64,000 bases of DNA from Bog-793 sp963785415 (lineage in GTDB: Bacteria; Actinomycetota; Acidimicrobiia; Acidimicrobiales; Bog-793). The notes below the pieces were generated by a model. It saw only the letters and a list, made by a program, of their open reading frames with translations. It made no database searches and was not told the DNA's origin. Shown here in pieces: positions 42,436 through 52,163 of this stretch (its first letter is position 1; every line of letters starts with the position of its first letter). The DNA is taken from NCBI GenBank assembly GCA_963785415.1, contig CAWAVB010000001.1:1612001-1676000 (forward strand). The letters run 5' to 3'. The position numbers and the translations under genes are program-made.

Positions 42436-43794
42436 GTGCTCGCCCACGAGGAGCTGGGGGCGCTCGCCCGGTCGTATCTCGACCGTCAGAGCTGGTTCCA
42501 GCTGACGATCCCGGGCGTCCGCGCCGGCGAGATCGAGCTCGTCGGGGCCGAGGTGCTCCGCGAGGCATCCCCGCCGTTGTGCCGGTTGCTGCTCGCCTGC
42601 CGCGGCCGTCATTTCAGCGTCTTCGCCGGATGGCGGGAGGCGGCCGAGGCGACCCGGGCGCTCCACGGGCGGGAGGGCGCGATCTTCGGCTCCGCGCTCG
42701 AGGACGGACGTTCCGTGCTCGTCTACGACGCCCTCGCCGACGACGCCCTCGCCCTCGAGCTGCTCCGCCGGGCGACCGGGGGCCGCGAGACGGCGACGCG
42801 CGTCCGGCAGGTCGCGACCGCCGTGTCGCACGCCTCGCTCGTCTACGACGGACGTCTGCTCATGAAGTGCTACCGGGTGCTCGAGGACACGACGCGACCG
42901 GAGATCGAGGTGTTGATGGGGCTCGACGCCGTCGGGTTCAACGCGATCCTGGCGCCGGTCGCCGCCTGGGCCGCCGACGGGTTCGACCTCGCGCTCGTGC
43001 GCGAGTTCCTCCCCTCGGCGCTCGAGGGACGGCTGCTGGCGTTGACGTCGCTCCGCGACCTTCTGGCGCGCGCCTCGGGACACGACCGATCCGACAGCGC
43101 GGGTCCGTCGGCCTTTGAGCCCGGGCTCGAGTTCGACGCCGCCGCGGTGGTGGCGGCGGCGGGCGGGGATCTCGCCTCGGAGATGCGCCGTCTCGGGTCG
43201 ACGGCGGCGCGTCTGCACCTCGCGCTCGTTGACGCCTTCGGGGCGTCGGAGGTCACGGCCGCGGCGCTCGCCGATCAGATCGCGCCGCTCACCGCGGCCG
43301 TTCGCCGGCGTCTCGCCGAGCGGGCGCGCGCCGCGCCCGGGCTCGTCGGGCGTCTTCGTGGCCTCGGTCCGGGGACGGCCGGCTCGGCGATCCGGGTCCA
43401 TGGCGACTTCCACCTGCGCCGGGTGATGCGCACCGAGAGCGGCTGGGTCGTTGTCGGGTTCGGCGACGACCCGTTGTTCGCCGACCCGCTGCCGCGCGCC
43501 TCGCTCGCCCCCCGCACGGGCACGCCGATCGAGGATCTCGCCGACATGTGGTTCTCGATCGGTCGCACGGCCCGGGAGGCGCTCGCCCAGCGACCGGTCG
43601 ACGAGGTCGACGCCGCCGACCGTCTCGCGAGGGCCTGGGTGACGCGCAACCGGCGCGCCTTCCTCGACGGCTACGTCGCCGCGCGCGACGTTGGGCGGCT
43701 CTTGCCGGCGGACGGCGGGATCGTCGAGGAGCTGCTCGGGGTGCTCACCGCGGCCCGCGAGCACCTCCACGGGTCGGGGTTCTCCGACGCCTGA
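42436..43794 (+). CDS. Maltokinase-like protein with degenerate kinase motifs
   Basis: A 452-residue protein of the Mak/Pep2 group, which has an aminoglycoside-phosphotransferase-like fold. The N-terminal cap domain (WFQLTIPGVRAGEIELVGAE) and the region HASLVYDGRLLMKCYRVLE match maltokinase. In active Mak the catalytic segment is HGDLHLGQVL followed by a metal-binding IDFEGEP. Here these read HGDFHLRRVM (322-331) and VGFGDDP (340-346). The catalytic Asp324 is kept, but the Gln metal ligand is Arg and the metal Asp is Gly. It may be an inactive or altered kinase that regulates TreS. The GTG at 42436 is five bases after treS. Confidence 0.75.
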   Translation: MLAHEELGALARSYLDRQSWFQLTIPGVRAGEIELVGAEVLREASPPLCRLLLACRGRHFSVFAGWREAAEATRALHGREGAIFGSALEDGRSVLVYDALADDALALELLRRATGGRETATRVRQVATAVSHASLVYDGRLLMKCYRVLEDTTRPEIEVLMGLDAVGFNAILAPVAAWAADGFDLALVREFLPSALEGRLLALTSLRDLLARASGHDRSDSAGPSAFEPGLEFDAAAVVAAAGGDLASEMRRLGSTAARLHLALVDAFGASEVTAAALADQIAPLTAAVRRRLAERARAAPGLVGRLRGLGPGTAGSAIRVHGDFHLRRVMRTESGWVVVGFGDDPLFADPLPRASLAPRTGTPIEDLADMWFSIGRTAREALAQRPVDEVDAADRLARAWVTRNRRAFLDGYVAARDVGRLLPADGGIVEELLGVLTAAREHLHGSGFSDA

Positions 43795-43839
43795 GACCGG
43801 CGCGGCGGCCCCCGATGGGCGCGCGAACGGTGTTTTCGA

Positions 43840-45033
43840 GTGGACTGGGCGGCGATGAACGACGAGCAACCGGAATCGATCCCGCCGCGTCATGGTGCCT
43901 ACCTCGACCATGCGGCGACGACGCCGATGCGCGCCGAGGCCGTCGCGGCGATGCTGCCGTACCTGTCGGCCGAGTTCGGGAACCCGTCGGGCGTGTACAC
44001 GACGGCGCGCCGCGCGCGCCGCGCGCTCGACGACGCCCGGGACGAGATGGCGTCGGTGCTCGGCTGCGCGCCGGGCGAGGTCGTTTTCACCTCCGGCGGG
44101 ACCGAGGCGGACAACCTCGCCGTGCTCGGCGTGCACAGCCGGATCGGCGGGACCGTCGTCACGACGGCGATCGAACACCACGCGGTCCTCAACCCGGCGC
44201 GCCGCGTCGCGGCACGGCTCGTGAAGCCGACGGCCGAGGGGATTGTCGGGCCCGGCGAGCTCGCGGAAGCGCTCGACGAGACGGTGACGCTCGTAAGCGT
44301 GATGACGGTGAACAACGAGGTGGGAACGGTCCAGCCGCTCGCCGAGCTCCTCGCCGAGGTGCAGAGGCGCGCGCCGCGGGCCATCGTCCACAGCGACGCC
44401 GTCCAGGCGGTCGCGTGGTGCGACGTGGCCAGGCAGCTGGCGGGGTGCGACCTCGTGTCGGTCTCGGCCCACAAGTTCGGCGGGCCGAAGGGGGTCGGCG
44501 CTCTCGTCGTGCGCGGACGCGCCTCGGGGGCACTCACCCCGCTCTGTGTGGGCGGCGGCCAGGAGCGGAGCCTGCGGCCCGGGACGGAGAACGTCGCCGG
44601 GATCGTCGCGATGGCGACGGCCGCGAGGCTGGCGGCCGCCGAGCGGGAGGCGGCCTGCCAAACGACGGCCGCGCGCCGCGACCGCTTCCTCGACGGGCTG
44701 GCGGCCGTGGTGCCGGAGATGGTGGAGTCGGTGCCCCGGTCGCTCGTCGCGCCCGGGCACGCCCACGTCCGGTTCCCCGGCGTGCTTGCCGAGGAGCTCC
44801 TCGTCCTCCTCGATGAGGCGGGCGTGGCCGGCTCGGCCGGCTCGGCGTGCTCCTCGGGGGCCATCGAGCCGAGCCACGTGCTGCGGGCGATGGGGTGGAA
44901 GGGCCCCGAAGCGCGGGAGGCGGTGCGGTTCACGCTCGGTCCGGCGACGACCGACGACGAGATCGACTACGCCCGTGAGGTCGTGGCCAAGGCGGTCGCG
45001 TCGCTCGCCCGACAGGACGCGATGGGAGACTGA
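43840..45033 (+). CDS. Cysteine desulfurase (NifS/IscS family)
   Basis: A 397-residue PLP enzyme that takes sulfur from cysteine as an enzyme-bound persulfide. It has AYLDHAATTPMR, FTSGGTEADNLAVLG, the PLP lysine in SVSAHKFGGPKGVG and the persulfide Cys in AGSACSSGAIEPSHVL. The adjoining mnmA uses that sulfur for tRNA 2-thiouridine, so this is the likely tRNA-dedicated desulfurase (IscS-type; the nearest name in Actinobacteria is often iscS). Start GTG 43840; ATG 43855 is a good alternative, as the conserved part begins near residue 20. Confidence 0.93.
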   Translation: MDWAAMNDEQPESIPPRHGAYLDHAATTPMRAEAVAAMLPYLSAEFGNPSGVYTTARRARRALDDARDEMASVLGCAPGEVVFTSGGTEADNLAVLGVHSRIGGTVVTTAIEHHAVLNPARRVAARLVKPTAEGIVGPGELAEALDETVTLVSVMTVNNEVGTVQPLAELLAEVQRRAPRAIVHSDAVQAVAWCDVARQLAGCDLVSVSAHKFGGPKGVGALVVRGRASGALTPLCVGGGQERSLRPGTENVAGIVAMATAARLAAAEREAACQTTAARRDRFLDGLAAVVPEMVESVPRSLVAPGHAHVRFPGVLAEELLVLLDEAGVAGSAGSACSSGAIEPSHVLRAMGWKGPEAREAVRFTLGPATTDDEIDYAREVVAKAVASLARQDAMGD

Positions 45034-45037
45034 GGCG

Positions 45038-46075
45038 GTGCGCGTCCTCGTCGCGATGTCGGGCGGAGTCGACTCGTCGGTCGCGGCGGCGCTGCTCGTC
45101 GAGGCGGGCCACGAGGTCGTCGGCGCGACCCTGAAGCTGTGGGGCGGGTCCGGCGACTCCGGTTGTTGCTCCGTTGCCGACGTCGACGACGCGCGCCGGG
45201 TCGCGGACCGCCTCGGCATCGACCACCGGGTCTTCAACTTCACCGAGGAGTTCGAGGCCGACGTGGTCGGGCCGTACGTCGCGGACCACGCCGCGGGCCG
45301 GACACCGAATCCCTGTGTCGAGTGCAACCGACGTGTGAAGTTCGGCCATCTCGTCGGGCGCGCCCGCCGGCTCGGCTTCGACGCGCTCGCGACGGGGCAC
45401 CACGCCCGGGTCACCGTGGCGGACGGCAGGGTGACCCTGCGCCGGGGAGCCGACCGTCGAAAGGACCAGTCCTACGTGCTGGCGACCTCGCGGGCGGACG
45501 ACCTCCGCCATGTCGTCATGCCGGTCGGGGAGTACTCGAAGACGGTCGTGCGTGAACTTGCCGGACGTTTCGGCCTGCGCACGGCCACCAAGCCCGACAG
45601 CCAGGACGTGTGCTTCATCGCTTCCCGGTCCCCGGGGCTCGGGCGGCGGGCGTTCCTCGCCGAAAGGATCCCGTTGCACGCCGGGCGCGTCGTCGACTGT
45701 CTGACTGGAGCCGAGCTGGCGACGCTCCCGGCGATCGAGCTCGTCACCGTCGGCCAGCGCCGCGGCCTCGGTGCCGCCGGCGCCGGTCGGCGCTACGCCG
45801 TCGACGTCGACCTCGCGACGTCGACCGTTCTCACCGGCGGGCTCGAGGAGCTGCTGGTGGGCGGTGTCGAGTTTGCCGACCGCACCTGGTTCGCCGAGCC
45901 GCTGCCGGTGGGCACGCCCGTCGTCGCCCAGGTGAGCGCCCACGGCGCGCCGCTTGCCGCGACTGTCACCGCGGCGGGGATCGATTTCGCCCACCGCGAG
46001 AAGCGGGTCGCACCCGGCCAGGTCGTCGCCTGTTACGTGGGCGACGTCGTCGTCGGCTCGGGGATCGCCCGATGA
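45038..46075 (+). CDS. mnmA: tRNA-uridine 2-sulfurtransferase
   Basis: A 345-residue enzyme that puts sulfur on U34 of tRNA-Lys, -Glu and -Gln. The ATP-pyrophosphatase loop is AMSGGVDSSVAAALL. The two catalytic Cys lie in PNPCVECNRRVKF and SQDVCFIA. ALATGHHARV and KDQSYVLA are typical too. The GTG at 45038 follows the cysteine desulfurase by four bases, and the stop overlaps ligA (ATGA). Gene order desulfurase-mnmA-ligA is common in Actinobacteria. The open frame upstream is inside the desulfurase gene. Confidence 0.95.
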   Translation: MRVLVAMSGGVDSSVAAALLVEAGHEVVGATLKLWGGSGDSGCCSVADVDDARRVADRLGIDHRVFNFTEEFEADVVGPYVADHAAGRTPNPCVECNRRVKFGHLVGRARRLGFDALATGHHARVTVADGRVTLRRGADRRKDQSYVLATSRADDLRHVVMPVGEYSKTVVRELAGRFGLRTATKPDSQDVCFIASRSPGLGRRAFLAERIPLHAGRVVDCLTGAELATLPAIELVTVGQRRGLGAAGAGRRYAVDVDLATSTVLTGGLEELLVGGVEFADRTWFAEPLPVGTPVVAQVSAHGAPLAATVTAAGIDFAHREKRVAPGQVVACYVGDVVVGSGIAR

Positions 46076-48225
46076 CGACCGGCGCCGACGACGCGGCCCC
46101 GCTCGTCGAGGGGTTGGCGGCCGAGCACGCCGCGCGCCTCGGGGCCGATCCCGTGGTACGGGCAGCGGAGCTCCGGGAGCTCATCCGCTACCACGCCGAC
46201 CGCTACCACCGGCTGGACGCGCCGGAGATCGCCGACGCCGAGTACGACGCCCTCGTCGTCGAGCTGCGGCGCCTCGAGGCCGACCATCCCGAGCTCGCCG
46301 AGCCCGAGTCGGTCGCGGACCAGGTCGGCGCCGCGCCCGCGGCGCAGTTCGCCCCCGTGCGCCACGCCGTGCGGATGATGAGCCTCGACAATGTGTTCAG
46401 CCTCGAGGAGTTCCAGGCCTGGGGCGAGCGCGTCGAGCGGCTGCTCGCCGCGGCGCCCGGCGCGGCCGCACCGGTGCGCTATGTCTGCGAGCCGAAGATC
46501 GACGGGCTCGCCGTCTCGCTCCGCTACGAGCGTGGCCGGCTCGTCCAGGCCGCGACCCGGGGCGACGGGATGACCGGTGAGGACGTGACGGCGAACGTCC
46601 GCACGATCCGCGCGATCCCTGAAACGCTCGCGCTCGCCCCCCGCGACGTGCCCGCGGTCCTCGAGGTGCGCGGTGAGGTCTACCTGCCGATCTCGGCGTT
46701 CGAGGAGCTCAACCGGCGGCAGGTCGAGGCCGGGCTCCGCCCGTTCGCCAACCCCCGCAACTCCGCCGCCGGGTCGCTGCGCCAGAAGGACCCGACCGTC
46801 ACCGCGGCGCGGCCGCTCTCGTTCTGGGCCTACCAGATCGGCGAGGTCGACGGGGGGGCCGCCGGGCCGCGCGGCGCCGGACTCGACTCGCAGACCGGCT
46901 CGCTCGCGCTCGTGGGGCGCGCCGGGTTGCCGGTCAACCCCGAGATCCGGGCGGCGGAGGGCCTCGACGCGGTGTACGAGTTCTGCCGCCTCCTACAGGA
47001 GCACCGTCACGACCTCGACTACGAGATCGACGGCGTCGTCGCCAAGGTCGACGACCTCGCGCTCCAGCGGTCGCTCGGCGCGACCTCGCGGGCGCCGCGC
47101 TGGGCGATCGCCTACAAGTTCCCGCCCGAGGAGCGCACGACGCTCCTCGAGGACATCGCCGTCTCGATCGGCAGGACGGGGAGGGCCACGCCGTACGCCA
47201 AGCTCACCCCGGTCGTCGTCGCCGGGTCGACCGTCGAGTACGCGACGCTCCACAACGAGGACCAGGTCCGCGAGAAAGACGTCCGCCCGGGCGACACGGT
47301 GATCGTGCGCAAGGCCGGCGACGTCATCCCCGAGGTGATCGGCGCCGTCACGTCGCTGCGCCCCGCCGGGAGCAGACCCTGGCGCTTCCCGAAGCGCTGC
47401 CCGAGCTGCGCCAGCCCGCTCGTCCGCCTCGAGGGCGAGGCGGACACCTACTGCGTGAACCTCGAATGCGCGGCCCAGCGCGTGCAGCGGCTGGCGCACT
47501 TTGCCGGGCGCGCCGCGATGGACATCGAGGGCCTCGGGGAGCAGCGCGTCACCCAGCTCGTCGGGGCGGGGATGCTCGCCGACGTCGCTGACGTCTACGC
47601 GCTCGACGCCGGTCGGCTCGCGCCCCTCGAGGGATTCGGGGAGATCTCGGCGGCGAACCTCGTCGCGGCGATCACCGCGTCGAAGACCCGAGGGCTGTCG
47701 CGTCTCCTCGTCGGGCTGTCGATCCGCCACGTCGGCGGGACCGTCGCCGACGCGCTTGCCGCCCGGTTCGCCGACCTCGACGAGCTCGGCGCGGCCGACG
47801 AGGCGGAGCTCTCCGCCGTCGAGGGCGTGGGGGCCGTCATCGCGCGGAGCGTCGGCGCGTTCTTCGCCGAGGAGGCCAACCGGGCGGTGATCGACAAGCT
47901 GCGGGACGCCGGCGTGAGCTTCGCCTCGGATCGGCACCGCGGAGTGGCCCATCTCGCCCAGACGCTTTCCGGCCGGTCCGTCGTCGTCACCGGGACGCTC
48001 CACGGATTCACCCGTGACGAGGCCGAGGCGGCGATCGTCGCCCGGGGAGGCAAGTCGCCCGGGTCGGTGTCCGCGAAGACGACGGCGCTCGTCGTCGGCG
48101 CGGAACCCGGGGTGTCAAAGACCGCGAAGGCCGATGCGCTCGGGGTCCCGGTGCTCGACGAGGCCGGTTTCGTCCGCCTGCTCGAGACCGGCGAGACCGG
48201 CCCCGGGGGCTCCGTCACTCGGTGA
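46072..48225 (+). CDS. ligA: NAD-dependent DNA ligase
   Basis: A 717-residue ligase that seals nicks in replication and repair. The adenylated Lys142 lies in CEPKIDGLAVSL. NSAAGSLRQKDP, the OB-fold region, a four-Cys zinc finger (CPSCASP...CVNLEC), helix-hairpin-helix repeats (MDIEGLGEQRVTQL and following) and a C-terminal BRCT domain (about 640-717, LSGRSVVVTGTLHGFTRDEAE) are in the normal order. The ATG overlaps the mnmA stop. The 3' end overlaps the oppositely oriented SCP2-like gene by 11 bases. Confidence 0.97.
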   Translation: MTTGADDAAPLVEGLAAEHAARLGADPVVRAAELRELIRYHADRYHRLDAPEIADAEYDALVVELRRLEADHPELAEPESVADQVGAAPAAQFAPVRHAVRMMSLDNVFSLEEFQAWGERVERLLAAAPGAAAPVRYVCEPKIDGLAVSLRYERGRLVQAATRGDGMTGEDVTANVRTIRAIPETLALAPRDVPAVLEVRGEVYLPISAFEELNRRQVEAGLRPFANPRNSAAGSLRQKDPTVTAARPLSFWAYQIGEVDGGAAGPRGAGLDSQTGSLALVGRAGLPVNPEIRAAEGLDAVYEFCRLLQEHRHDLDYEIDGVVAKVDDLALQRSLGATSRAPRWAIAYKFPPEERTTLLEDIAVSIGRTGRATPYAKLTPVVVAGSTVEYATLHNEDQVREKDVRPGDTVIVRKAGDVIPEVIGAVTSLRPAGSRPWRFPKRCPSCASPLVRLEGEADTYCVNLECAAQRVQRLAHFAGRAAMDIEGLGEQRVTQLVGAGMLADVADVYALDAGRLAPLEGFGEISAANLVAAITASKTRGLSRLLVGLSIRHVGGTVADALAARFADLDELGAADEAELSAVEGVGAVIARSVGAFFAEEANRAVIDKLRDAGVSFASDRHRGVAHLAQTLSGRSVVVTGTLHGFTRDEAEAAIVARGGKSPGSVSAKTTALVVGAEPGVSKTAKADALGVPVLDEAGFVRLLETGETGPGGSVTR

Positions 48226-48625
48226 TCGCGCGGACCTGCTCGGCGAAGTCCGCCTGACGCGGGGTCGGCGTCGCCTGTTGGAAGCCGAGGAGCTTCGTCA
48301 CGTCGCCCTCCATCCGGACCCGTCCGGCCATGAAGGCCTCGAATCCCGCCTGGACGTCGCCCTCGACGAGGACGGTCCGGGCGAGCGCGTAGTCGAGGCT
48401 GACGGTGAGCTCGGGTGCGTCGAGGTGTCCGAGCTCGACGTCGGCGACACCGGTCGAGGTGTCGACGTGCGCGTCGAGCGTGCCCGAGCCGAAGGGGACG
48501 CCCTCGACGACGAGGTTGATCCGGACGCTCGCCGCCGCCGGCGCGACCTCGCCGGCGTAGCGGGCGTAGATCGCCCGGGCCGCTTCCAACCAGGCGTCGC
48601 TCAAGAACGCGTACCTCGTCGCCAC
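48215..48625 (-). CDS. SCP2-like sterol/lipid-binding domain protein
   Basis: A 136-residue single-domain protein resembling the SCP-2 sterol-transfer fold: an N-terminal helix (LSDAWLEAARAIYARY), beta strands with DAHVDTSTGVADVELG, a basic-helix region LSLDYALARTVLVEGD-like, and the C-terminal AFMAGRVRMEGDVTKLLGFQ, which is the clearest family match. Such proteins bind lipids or act as domains of larger enzymes. It starts with GTG after AAAAGGAG, a strong ribosome-binding site. On its strand TAGTCT lies about 45 bases upstream of the start. It converges on and slightly overlaps ligA. Confidence 0.75.
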   Translation of the reverse strand: MATRYAFLSDAWLEAARAIYARYAGEVAPAAASVRINLVVEGVPFGSGTLDAHVDTSTGVADVELGHLDAPELTVSLDYALARTVLVEGDVQAGFEAFMAGRVRMEGDVTKLLGFQQATPTPRQADFAEQVRAITE

Positions 48626-48707
48626 CGGGCTCCTTTTGGGCGGACACCCCCGTGGTGTCGCCCGCGGCGCAGACTAACGGACGAATTTGCGCCTTCTGGC
48701 GGCTCAG

Positions 48708-48713
48708 TACGAT
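48708..48713 (+). promoter_or_regulatory. -10-like box (TACGAT) upstream of gatC
   Basis: TACGAT is preceded by TTGCGC (48687-48692) at a short 15-base spacing. It ends six bases before a GTG that opens a 24-codon frame leading into gatC. It lies in the region divergent from the SCP2-like gene. Confidence 0.35.
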
Positions 48714-48719
48714 GAGGGC

Positions 48720-48794
48720 GTGAGGGTCCGCCTGCCCGCGCTGCAGCGTCCGTCGCGTTTCGCTCGTCGAGTGGATCGCGGGTGCCGGCCGTGA
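48720..48794 (+). CDS. Possible 24-codon leader frame coupled to gatC
   Basis: A GTG six bases after the TACGAT box opens a short frame, MRVRLPALQRPSRFARRVDR then GCRP and stop. Its TGA (48792-48794) overlaps a GTG start for gatC at 48791 in a GTGA arrangement, like many real gene junctions in this window. The peptide has seven Arg in 24 residues and no homology I know. If real, it would couple gatCAB translation to a leaderless upstream frame. Short Arg-rich frames arise easily in GC-rich DNA, so confidence is low. Confidence 0.3.
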   Translation: MRVRLPALQRPSRFARRVDRGCRP

Positions 48795-49089
48795 CCGAGT
48801 CGTTCTCCCGAGACGACGTCGTCTACGTCGCCCGCCTCGCCCGCCTCGATCTCGAACCCGGCGAGGTCGACCTCTATGCCGCGCAGCTGGCCTCGATCCT
48901 CGACCACGTCGCCGCGGTGACCGGGCTCGACACGACCGACGTGCCGCCCACGGCGCACCCGCTCGAGCTCGAGAACGTGCTGCGGCCGGACACTCCCGGA
49001 CCGACGCTCGACCGCGACGAGGTGCTCGCCCAGGCACCGCTCGCCGAGGCGGGCCGGTTCCGGGTTCCGCCGATCCTGGGTGAGGCGCC

Positions 49090-49093
<4 letters not shown>
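48791..49093 (+). CDS. gatC: Asp-tRNA(Asn)/Glu-tRNA(Gln) amidotransferase subunit GatC
   Basis: A 100-residue subunit that stabilises GatA-GatB. The motifs FSRDDVVYVARLARLDLEP and the C-terminal belt region LRPDTPGPTLDRDEVLAQAP are family-typical. I prefer the GTG at 48791 because its product starts MTESFSRDDV and because it overlaps the upstream short frame; a GTG at 48782 would add three residues. The stop overlaps gatA (GTGA). GatCAB amidates mischarged Glu-tRNA(Gln) and Asp-tRNA(Asn). Confidence 0.93.
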
Positions 49094-50573
<1,480 letters not shown>

Positions 50574-50577
<4 letters not shown>

Positions 50578-52025
50578 CACCGGACACCTCACCCGGTCCC
50601 GGCTGGGAGATCGTCGTCGGGCTCGAGGTGCACTGCGAGCTGTCGACCGTGACGAAGCTCTTCTGCTCGTGCCCGAACACGTTCGGTGCCGAGCCGAACA
50701 CGAACGTCTGCCCGGTGTGTCTCGGCCTCCCGGGATCGCTGCCGGTCCTCAACGCCCGCGCCGTCGAGTTCGCGATCGCCATCGGTACGGCGCTCGGCTC
50801 GAGCGTCGAGGCGTCCGTGTTCCACCGGAAGAACTACTTCTACCCGGACATGCCGAAGGACTACCAGATCAGCCAGTACGACGCGCCGATCAACGTCGGC
50901 GGGCGTGTCGAGCTCGCCGACGGTTCGGTCGTCGGCATCGTCCGGGCCCACATCGAGGAAGACACCGGCAAGACGACCCACGTCGGCGGGGGAGGTCGGA
51001 TCCACGACGCTGACTACTCGCTCGTCGACTACAACCGGGCCGGCGTGCCGCTCGTCGAGATCGTCTCCGAGCCGGATATCCGCTCGGCCGAGCAGGCCCG
51101 CAGCTATGTGAACGAGCTGCGGGCCATCCTCGTCGCGACCGGCGCCTCCGACGGGCGGATGGAGGAGGGCTCGCTGCGCGTCGACGCCAACATCTCGGTC
51201 CGCCGGGCGGGCGACGCCGAGTACGGGACGCGCTGCGAGGTGAAGAACCTCAACTCGCTGCGGTCGCTCGGGCGTGCCGTCGACTACGAGGCGGCACGCC
51301 AGATCGCCGTGCTCGAATCGGGCGGGAGGGTCGTACAGGAGACCCGGCACTGGAACGAGGACGAAGGCCTCACGTCGCCGTTGCGTTCGAAAGAGGAGGC
51401 CTACGACTACCGCTACTTCACCGAGCCCGACCTCGTGGGGCTCGCCCCGTCGGCCGCAGCGATCGCGGCGGTGGTCGCAGGCCTCGGCCCGCTTCCGGCG
51501 GCGCGCCGGCACCGGCTCGCCGGGCTCGTCGCCGCCGACGGGTCGCCGGCCCCGGTCGACCAGCTCGCCACCGTCGTCGGGCTCGGACTCGACGACCTCG
51601 TGCGGGGCGCGGCCGACCACGGCGCCGATCCACGCCTTGCGCTCGCCCGGGCGGCGAACGAGGCCGCGAACCGCCCCGACGACGCCCGAGCCCTTTCCCC
51701 GGAGGCCTTCGCCGCGCTCGTGAAGCTCGAATCGACTGGCAAGTTGTCGGCGACCCAGTCGAAGACGGTGCTCGCCGCGATGCTCGAGGGCGGTGGCGAA
51801 CCCGCCGAGATCGCGGCTCGTCTCGGATTCGAGGCCCTCGGCGACGCCGAATTCGACGCGGCGATCGATTCCGTGCTCGCCGCACACCCGGCGGAGTGGG
51901 CCCGCTTCAAAGAAGGCGACGCGAAGATCGCCCAGTTCCTCCTCGGCGAGGTGATGCGCGCGACCCGGGGCCGGGCGAACGGCAAGGCCGTCGCTGCTTC
52001 GTTGGAGGCCCGCCGCCGGAACTGA
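50574..52025 (+). CDS. gatB: Asp-tRNA(Asn)/Glu-tRNA(Gln) amidotransferase subunit GatB
   Basis: A 483-residue subunit that binds the mischarged tRNA, activates the terminal carboxyl with ATP and receives ammonia from GatA. WEIVVGLEVHCEL, a zinc site from CSCPN and CPVCLGLPG, FYPDMPKDYQISQYD and the signature DYNRAGVPLVEIVSEPD are all present, with the YqeY-like tail domain (ARALSPEAFAALVKLESTGKLS onward). The ATG overlaps the gatA stop. The frame extends far upstream only as a shadow of gatA. Confidence 0.97.
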
Positions 52026-52044
52026 CCGCTCGGCAGTCGTTGCC

Positions 52045-52050
52045 TAGTGT
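52045..52050 (+). promoter_or_regulatory. -10-like box (TAGTGT) for ilvD
   Basis: TAGTGT ends seven bases before the ATG at 52058, the start of the family-like IlvD N-terminus. The spacing again fits a leaderless transcript and supports 52058 as the original start codon. Confidence 0.4.
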
Positions 52051-52057
52051 GGTCGCC

Positions 52058-52151
52058 ATGGCAAAGGACCGACCGGATGACGCGGCACATCCTCGCGGGA
52101 ACTCCTTGAAGATCCACAGCCAGGACGTGACCGAGGGGCCGCGGCGCGCTC
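52058..52151 (+). other. Out-of-frame N-terminal segment of ilvD
   Basis: From ATG 52058 the frame reads MAKDRPDDAAHPRGNSLKIH and then SQDVTEGPRRA, a normal IlvD N-terminus (family pattern ..S..VTEGP.RA.ARAMLRAVG). After the codon GCT (52148-52150) the match continues only in the next frame, as GARAMLRAVGMTDDDFG. Dropping the single C at 52151 joins the two parts perfectly. So a one-base insertion, real or from assembly, separates the first 31 residues from the rest of the enzyme. Confidence 0.75.
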
Positions 52152-52163
52152 GGCGCCCGGGCG

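Noticed and set aside
42373..45414. A 1,013-codon minus-strand frame across the maltokinase and cysteine desulfurase genes
   Set aside because: Antisense shadow with composition typical of reversed GC-rich codons; both plus-strand genes have clear family motifs.
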